A stretch of DNA of 18,932 bases from CAZBZG01 sp964496245 (lineage in GTDB: Bacteria > Planctomycetota > SZUA-567). Both the position numbers and the translations under genes were made by a program. Numbering within the stretch: the stretch's first letter is position 1; each line of letters opens with the position of its first letter. The DNA lies in the NCBI GenBank assembly GCA_964496245.1, contig CAZBZG010000065.1, positions 1 to 18,932 on the forward strand. Direction: 5' to 3'. Shown here piece by piece: positions 15,221 through 18,932 of the stretch. The notes below the pieces were generated by a model. That model was given only the letters and a program-made list of their open reading frames with translations. It searched no databases and was not told the origin of the DNA.

Positions 15221-15840
15221 GCGCGACCCATGGGAAGCAGTTGAGCCGCAAGGAGGAGGCCAAGCGCATCCGGCGCATGGCCAGCGGCGACGAAGCAGCT
15301 CTGGAGGCTTTCTACAACGCCTATTTTCCCCGCCTCTACCGCTATATCTACTATCGTGTGGGTCGGGACCACCAGCATACCGAGGAAGTCGTGCACGACA
15401 CCTTCATGGAAGCGCTGGACAAGGCCAAGCGGTACGACCCGGCACGCGGGTCCGTGGAATCGTGGCTGATCACCCTCTCGCGCAACCGCATCCGCAGCAG
15501 CAACGCCACGATCGGCAAGGCCCGGGACTACGAGCAGACGTGGAGCATGCTGGACGGCGAGCTGGAGACCATCTTCGCGGACCTGGAGGCCCGGGAGCTG
15601 CCCGAATCCGCCCTGGAACGGCAGGAGCTCCAGGCGCTCATCGGCGCGATCATGGCTTCGCTGCCTGAGGCCTATCGGCGGGTGCTCGAGATGAAATACA
15701 TCGGCAATCTGTCGGTGCGGGACATGGCCAAGCGGTTCCAGAAGACCGAGAAGGCCATCGAGAGTCAGTTGACGCGGGCGCGCGTGGCGTTCCGCGAAGC
15801 ATTCCGGGTCATGGGCGCTGCTGAGGCGCCCGGTGCATGA
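15217..15840 (+). CDS. ECF-type sigma-70 family RNA polymerase sigma factor
   Basis: This 207-residue protein has the two-domain build of extracytoplasmic-function sigma factors. Region 2 (about 25-95) includes AFYNAYFPRLYRYIYYRVG, EEVVHDTFMEA and the YDPARGSVESWLITLSRNRI strand-helix, which bind the polymerase clamp and the -10 element. Region 4 (about 135-195) has LPEAYRRVLEMKYIG and a helix-turn-helix, LSVRDMAKRFQKTEKAIESQLTRAR, for the -35 element. A linker of about 40 residues lies between. The GTG at 15217 is chosen because GGGGGAG (15203-15209) lies about 7 bases upstream and it overlaps the preceding small ORF's stop. An in-frame TTG further upstream (15172) has no good site. The stop at 15840 is 34 bp before the FecR-like gene, which fits a sigma/anti-sigma pair. 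Target genes cannot be predicted; no self-similar promoter is evident upstream. Confidence 0.93.
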   Translation: MSATHGKQLSRKEEAKRIRRMASGDEAALEAFYNAYFPRLYRYIYYRVGRDHQHTEEVVHDTFMEALDKAKRYDPARGSVESWLITLSRNRIRSSNATIGKARDYEQTWSMLDGELETIFADLEARELPESALERQELQALIGAIMASLPEAYRRVLEMKYIGNLSVRDMAKRFQKTEKAIESQLTRARVAFREAFRVMGAAEAPGA

Positions 15841-15874
15841 AGAGTCTGTCAGAGACTGGCAGGGAGGGGTTGTG

Positions 15875-17014
15875 ATGGGAAGCGATGGGAATCCGTTCGA
15901 CGAGAACCTCCGGAAGCTGCTGACGCAGGCCTACGAGGTCCCGGAGTACCGGGAGGATTTCCGGAACGAACTCCTCGGGAAGCTCAAGGACAGCCAGCGG
16001 GGCAGAGTGGTGGCCCGTGCGCGTCGCACCGGGCCGCGCGCGTTCGTGCTCGGCGCGGGGGCGGGTTTGGCTGCTGCAGCCATGGCCGTCTTCCTGCTGT
16101 CGCCCGCGTTGCCGATGGCCTCCGGTCCGGTGCCGGAGGCACCGGCGGGCAATGAGGGACGCCTGGCCGTGGCGCAAAACGAGGGGGAGGACGCTAGGCG
16201 CGAGGTCTCCCTGCGCATGTCGCGAACCGCCCCGGACAGGGCCGAGGGCGTTCCCGTGGTGGCCCGGACGGAGGCGCGCGAGGCGAAGCGCGGCCGTGCG
16301 CAGGACGCATCGGGGGGCGCAGTCGCTCGGCCTGTGGTCGACGTCCCGGTCGAATCCGGTTCGCGCAGTCAACCCGCAGACCCCCGGGTGGTCAAGATGC
16401 CTGAGGGGCGGCTGGAGTATCGGGAGAGCCCTGCCGGTTCCTGGCGGCGCATGAGTGGCAAGGAGGCGTTCTCGCTCAAGCCCCGGACGCAGGTGCGCAG
16501 CGTGGCCAATGGGTTTGAACCCGTCGGAATTTGGATCGACGAGCAGAGCAAGATGGTGATGAAGCCGGGTGGCGTGGTGACCCGCACGGAGGACGGATTC
16601 CAGCTCGAGAACGGCAGCGTGCTCTTGGATTTGGGCGAGAACAGCAAGGGGCTGCGGGTGCTGCTGCGCGAGTACGAGATGCGGCTCGCACCGGGTTCGG
16701 AGGTCTACTGCAAGGTCAAGAACGGGACAGAATTCGCGGCCGACGGTGCCCCCGTGCCCACCGTGATCGTGCTCAAGGGGCAGGCCGAAATCGTGCGGCC
16801 GCACGCAGCGGCCAGCCGCCTGATGGCGGGACGGATCTACGATCTCTACCAGACGCCGACCCGCGCGTTCCCCTCCCGCCCCCTGTCGCCCCTCAGGCGG
16901 CAGCAGGTCAAACCTGACAGGGGCTGGTGGCCCGAGCCGGAGGTCGGGCGCGTCCTGACCGTCGGGCAACGAGATGGGTCGGCCGAAGCGAACGAAACGT
17001 CCTCCGAGAAATAA
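15875..17014 (+). CDS. FecR-like single-pass membrane protein, probable anti-sigma partner
   Basis: This 379-residue protein has an N-terminal cytoplasmic region (1-55: LLTQAYEVPEYREDFRNELL), one transmembrane helix (about 56-76), a long Arg/Ala/Pro-rich disordered linker (77-170) and an exported beta-rich domain (about 178-325). That domain has the FecR look: 'TRTEDGFQLENGSVLLDL', 'LREYEMRLAPGSEVYC', then 'VIVLKGQAEIVRP'. The short N-terminal region would contact the sigma factor, and the outer domain would sense an envelope cue. That is the known FecR/anti-sigma logic and an inference here. A classic zinc-binding anti-sigma HxxxCxxC motif is absent. The ATG at 15875 follows AGGGAGGGG (15861-15869). 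A GTG at 15833, overlapping the sigma gene, is also in frame but less well placed. The C-terminal tail is Arg/Pro-rich and unassigned. Confidence 0.85.
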   Translation: MGSDGNPFDENLRKLLTQAYEVPEYREDFRNELLGKLKDSQRGRVVARARRTGPRAFVLGAGAGLAAAAMAVFLLSPALPMASGPVPEAPAGNEGRLAVAQNEGEDARREVSLRMSRTAPDRAEGVPVVARTEAREAKRGRAQDASGGAVARPVVDVPVESGSRSQPADPRVVKMPEGRLEYRESPAGSWRRMSGKEAFSLKPRTQVRSVANGFEPVGIWIDEQSKMVMKPGGVVTRTEDGFQLENGSVLLDLGENSKGLRVLLREYEMRLAPGSEVYCKVKNGTEFAADGAPVPTVIVLKGQAEIVRPHAAASRLMAGRIYDLYQTPTRAFPSRPLSPLRRQQVKPDRGWWPEPEVGRVLTVGQRDGSAEANETSSEK

Positions 17015-17074
17015 GCCCCCCCGCGTTCGCCAGACATGGGCCTATGTTGCCATGAGGACTTGGCGGCGCCAGGC

Positions 17075-17102
17075 TTGCTCCCGGCGGGTTTCCGGGTATA
17101 GT
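17075..17102 (+). promoter_or_regulatory. Promoter of the merR-like gene
   Basis: TTGCTC (17075-17080) is followed after 16 bp by TATAGT (17097-17102, 5 of 6 matches to TATAAT). It lies 61 bp before the MerR-like ATG and 60 bp after the FecR-like stop. The -10 is good and the -35 moderate. No long palindromic MerR operator with 19-bp spacing is seen between the boxes. Confidence 0.55.
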
Positions 17103-17163
17103 AATCGGAGCGTGCCATCGAACCCGGAACCCAGCTCTGCGAGCCGCGAGTCAAGTCGTTGTC

Positions 17164-17418
17164 ATGTCTGAGAAGCTCCTCACCACAGCTCATGTGCTGC
17201 GCGAAAGCGGCATCTCCCGCCAGATGTTCTACAACTATATCGACATCGGCCTGATTCACGAGACCGAGCGCACGGCAAGCGGCCGTCGCAAGTTCGGCCC
17301 GGACGTATTCGCCAAGATCCGCATCATCCAGGGATTGCAGGAGCTGGGCTACTCCCTTCGCGACATCCGCGAGACGTTCCGCCACGGGTTCGCTCCCCCG
17401 TCAGGCGGGGAGCGCTGA
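17164..17418 (+). CDS. Minimal MerR-type DNA-binding regulator
   Basis: This 84-residue protein is essentially one winged helix-turn-helix of the MerR superfamily. It has helix-turn-helix residues about 6-26 (TTAHVLRESGISRQMFYNYI), the conserved 'GL' turn (29-30), a wing with 'ERTASGRRKFGPD', and two more helices with 'IRIIQGLQELGYSLRDIRETF'. It lacks the dimerising coiled coil and effector domain of full MerR proteins, so it may act through short-range dimer contacts or bind cofactor proteins. Its position 315 bp before groES, in the same direction, makes it a candidate chaperonin regulator, as HspR (also MerR-type) is for dnaK in actinobacteria. That link is inference only. The start at 17164 has no strong ribosome binding site. 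The last codons overlap a GC-rich hairpin. Confidence 0.88.
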   Translation: MSEKLLTTAHVLRESGISRQMFYNYIDIGLIHETERTASGRRKFGPDVFAKIRIIQGLQELGYSLRDIRETFRHGFAPPSGGER

Positions 17419-17454
17419 GGCGGGGGTCAGGCCCGGCACCGTTCCGTCCTGACC
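17392..17454 (+). terminator. Two hairpins at the end of the merR-like gene
   Basis: GCTCCCC (17392-17398) pairs with GGGGAGC (17407-17413) across an 8-base loop, inside the last codons. GGTCAGG (17425-17431) pairs with CCTGACC (17448-17454) across 16 bases just after the stop. Together they could end the merR-like transcript. No T-tract follows. The second could equally be a protein-binding inverted repeat upstream of groES. Confidence 0.38.
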
Positions 17455-17733
17455 TACGCGCCCAGGGCCTTTGCGTCAAAATGACCGGCCGCGATCCAGC
17501 CGTGCAGCCGGGTCACCGGACCAACCGCTTCCGGAAGTGGCTGATAACCCATGGACTGAACTGGGGTTCTGTGGGCAGTGCCGCCGGCCGGTCTGGAATT
17601 TCCGGGTGTGGCACACGTCTTGCGGGCGGGGGCTCCACCGGATCTTGATGCGGCGGGGGATTGTTGTTCGCCGCTGTGGCAGGTGTGTACGTATTGGACA
17701 GGAACGGTTGTGTCTTTGTAAGGAGTCCGAACC
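17419..17733 (+). promoter_or_regulatory. groESL control region, 315 bp without a convincing gene
   Basis: This gap holds the inverted repeat at 17425-17454, an odd-centred palindrome GGAATTTCC (17595-17603) and the sigma-54-type promoter at 17609-17623. A leader of about 100 bases precedes groES. I see no CIRCE element (TTAGCACTC-N9-GAGTGCTAA), no sigma-32-type promoter and no convincing sigma-70 promoter. Stretches between these marks show nothing recognisable. Confidence 0.55.
17609..17623 (+). promoter_or_regulatory. Sigma-54 (RpoN) type promoter upstream of groES
   Basis: TGGCAC (17609-17614), five bases, then TTGC (17620-17623) matches the -24/-12 consensus exactly, with GG and GC correctly spaced. 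Transcription would start near 17635, about 100 bases before the groES ATG. Sigma-54 promoters need an activator bound upstream. The palindrome at 17595-17603 is too close to be a typical enhancer; the inverted repeat at 17425-17454 is at a suitable distance. Confidence 0.55.
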
Positions 17734-18021
17734 ATGGCAGTGAAACCTTTGGGCGACAAGATTCTGGTCAAGCGGCTGGAGGCCGAGGAGGTGACCAAGG
17801 GCGGCATCGTATTGCCGGATACGGCCAAGGAGAAGCCCAAGCAGGGCAAGGTGATGGAAGTCGGCCCCGGCAAGGTGGTCGACGACGGCAGCCGAAAGGG
17901 GCTGCAGGTCAAAAAGGGCGACCGGGTCCTATTCGCTTCATACGCAGGAACCGAGGTGGAGATGGACGGCGAGGATTACCTCATCATGCCGGAGGAGGAT
18001 GTGCTCGCCGTGGTGGAGTAG
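17734..18021 (+). CDS. groES: Co-chaperonin GroES
   Basis: This 95-residue protein is GroES (Cpn10), the heptameric lid that binds GroEL during ATP-driven folding in the cytoplasm. The N-terminal KPLGDKILVKRLEAEE strand, the mobile loop with the GGIVLP contact motif (23-28) and 'DTAKEKPKQGKV', the KGDRVLFASYAGTEV strand and the closing EEDVLAVVE are all standard. TAAGGAG ends 8 bases before the ATG (17719-17725), a strong site. It lies 109 bp before groEL, a fairly long gap for a groESL operon, and that gap holds a hairpin and a palindrome. The full length matches the family with no insertions. Confidence 0.98.
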   Translation: MAVKPLGDKILVKRLEAEEVTKGGIVLPDTAKEKPKQGKVMEVGPGKVVDDGSRKGLQVKKGDRVLFASYAGTEVEMDGEDYLIMPEEDVLAVVE

Positions 18022-18055
18022 GTCCGCTGCGAGGGCCGTCGGCCGGCAGATAGGC

Positions 18056-18104
18056 AGGGCCCATAGGCCCTTCCAACCGAACCGGACCGATGATTCGGAA
18101 TCAT
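18056..18104 (+). repeat. Hairpin and 15-bp palindrome between groES and groEL
   Basis: AGGGCC (18056-18061) and GGCCCT (18066-18071) form a 6-bp stem with a CATA loop. Further on, ATGATTC-G-GAATCAT (18090-18104) is a perfect palindrome with one central base, 26 bp upstream of the groEL ATG. The first may process or pause the transcript. The second looks like an operator half-site pair or a leader stem. Confidence 0.5.
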
Positions 18105-18130
18105 TGACTCGAAGGAGCAGGAGAACAGAG

Positions 18131-18932
18131 ATGCCAGCCAAACGACTTGCTTTTGATATGGACGCCCGGGAGGCCATTCGGTCGGGCGTCAGACAGCTCG
18201 CAAGAGCGGTCAAGGTCACGCTCGGTCCACGCGGCCGCAACGTGGTCATCGAGAAGTCCTTCGGCGCGCCCACGGTTACCAAGGACGGTGTCACCGTGGC
18301 CAAGGAGGTCGAGCTCGAGGAGAAGTACGAGAACATGGGCGCGCAGATGGTGAAGAGCGTGGCCTCCAAGACGTCGGACGTGGCCGGCGACGGCACCACC
18401 ACGGCCACGGTACTGGCCGAGGCCATCTTTGAAGAGGGCCTCAAGAACGTGACCGCTGGCGCCAGTGCCATGGCCCTCAAGCGTGGCGTGGAGAAGGCCG
18501 TGGACGCCGTGGTCGATCAGCTCAAGAAGATCTCCAAGCCCGTCAAGGGATCGACCGAGATCTCGCAGATCGCGACCATATCCTCCAACGGCGATACCGA
18601 CATCGGCCAGAAGATCGCCGAGGCCATGGAAAAGGTGGGCAAGGACGGCGTCATCACCGTGGAGGAGGGCAAGGCGCTGGAGACTACCATCGACCTGGTC
18701 GAGGGCATGCAGTTCGACCGCGGTTACCTCAGCCCGCACTTTGTGACCGATGTCGAGGACATGGAGGCGGTGCTGGAGAATGCTTACATCCTCATCTACG
18801 AGAAGAAGATCAGCGCGGTCAAGGATATGGTGCCGATCCTCGAGAAGGTCGCACAGGACCGGCGGCCGCTTCTCATCATCGCCGAGGACATCGAGGGCGA
18901 GGCGTTGGCCACGCTGGTGGTCAACAAGCTGC
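18131..18932 (+). CDS. groEL: Chaperonin GroEL, N-terminal half, cut by window end
   Basis: The visible 267 residues are the first half of GroEL (Cpn60; full length is usually about 545), the double-ring ATP-dependent folding chamber. The equatorial ATP site is intact: VTLGPRGRNV (29-38), the KDGVTVA segment (51-57) and GDGTTTA (86-92), which carries the Asp equivalent to E. coli D87. The intermediate and apical parts (EGMQFDRGYLSPHF, then the RRPLLIIAEDIEGEALATLVVN segment) follow in normal order. AGGAG (18119-18123) lies 7 bases before the ATG. The C-terminal tail, and so whether it ends in GGM repeats, is outside the window. It is the second gene of groESL. Many bacteria of this kind carry several groEL copies; whether this is the housekeeping one cannot be told. 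Confidence 0.98.
   Translation, partial: MPAKRLAFDMDAREAIRSGVRQLARAVKVTLGPRGRNVVIEKSFGAPTVTKDGVTVAKEVELEEKYENMGAQMVKSVASKTSDVAGDGTTTATVLAEAIFEEGLKNVTAGASAMALKRGVEKAVDAVVDQLKKISKPVKGSTEISQIATISSNGDTDIGQKIAEAMEKVGKDGVITVEEGKALETTIDLVEGMQFDRGYLSPHFVTDVEDMEAVLENAYILIYEKKISAVKDMVPILEKVAQDRRPLLIIAEDIEGEALATLVVNKL

Noticed and set aside
17419..17733. CIRCE element expected before groESL
   Set aside because: Looked for TTAGCACTC-N9-GAGTGCTAA or close variants on both strands; none found.
17471..17743. 90-codon Cys-rich plus-strand frame upstream of groES (several CxxC-like pairs)
   Set aside because: It overlaps the groES ribosome binding site and start and runs through the promoter; no good ribosome binding site, and cysteine spacing fits no zinc ribbon I know. 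Low-likelihood but worth a conservation check.
1..18932. CRISPR array, insertion sequence, prophage or defence island
   Set aside because: No regularly spaced repeats, transposase or integrase motifs, or defence genes; base composition looks even throughout.

Overview
The window is GC-rich chromosomal DNA, about two thirds G+C by eye, and nearly every base is in or between ordinary bacterial genes. I see no insertion sequence, phage gene, CRISPR array, tRNA or rRNA. The best guess for the source is a Planctomycetota-like (PVC-group) bacterium. That rests on the look of GroES/GroEL, a large exported DUF3160 protein, an exported protein with pseudopilin-like Cys/His modules, and a sigma factor followed by a FecR-like membrane protein. 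No single gene settles the lineage.

Left part (1-6680, minus strand): four genes in a row read right to left. They are a cytoplasmic triple-PAS hybrid histidine kinase, a CPBP (CAAX-like) membrane protease, an exported 747-residue protein of unknown function, and pdxA (pyridoxal phosphate synthesis). A good sigma-70-type promoter (TTGACA, 17 bp, TACAGT) precedes the kinase. Gaps of 74, 65 and 28 bp fit one operon.

Middle (6720-13104, plus strand): pncA (nicotinamidase) is divergent from the kinase. It is followed by a membrane protein joining a PH-like segment to a DcrB/PsbP-like exported domain, a 95-residue three-helix membrane protein, and a 1196-residue exported DUF3160 protein with HEAT-like repeats at its C-terminus. 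A cation diffusion facilitator (minus strand) converges on this gene, with hairpins between them. The transporter has a perfect TATAAT -10 box.

Right part (14280-18932, plus strand): queH (epoxyqueuosine reductase, queuosine tRNA modification) carries an unusual low-complexity insertion. Next come a possible 56-codon leader ORF, an ECF-type sigma factor whose GTG start overlaps the leader stop, and a FecR-like single-pass membrane protein that probably controls or works with it. Last are a minimal MerR-type regulator (84 aa) and the groES-groEL chaperonin operon, with groEL cut by the window end.

The most notable signal is an exact sigma-54 promoter match (TGGCAC-N5-TTGC) about 110 bp upstream of groES, with no CIRCE element. 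The adjacent small MerR gene and a 15-bp palindrome between groES and groEL add to this. It suggests chaperonin control unlike the usual HrcA/CIRCE or sigma-32 schemes. I found no clearly new multi-gene system such as a defence island or biosynthetic cluster. The exported DUF3160 and pseudopilin-module proteins are the main genes of unknown role.
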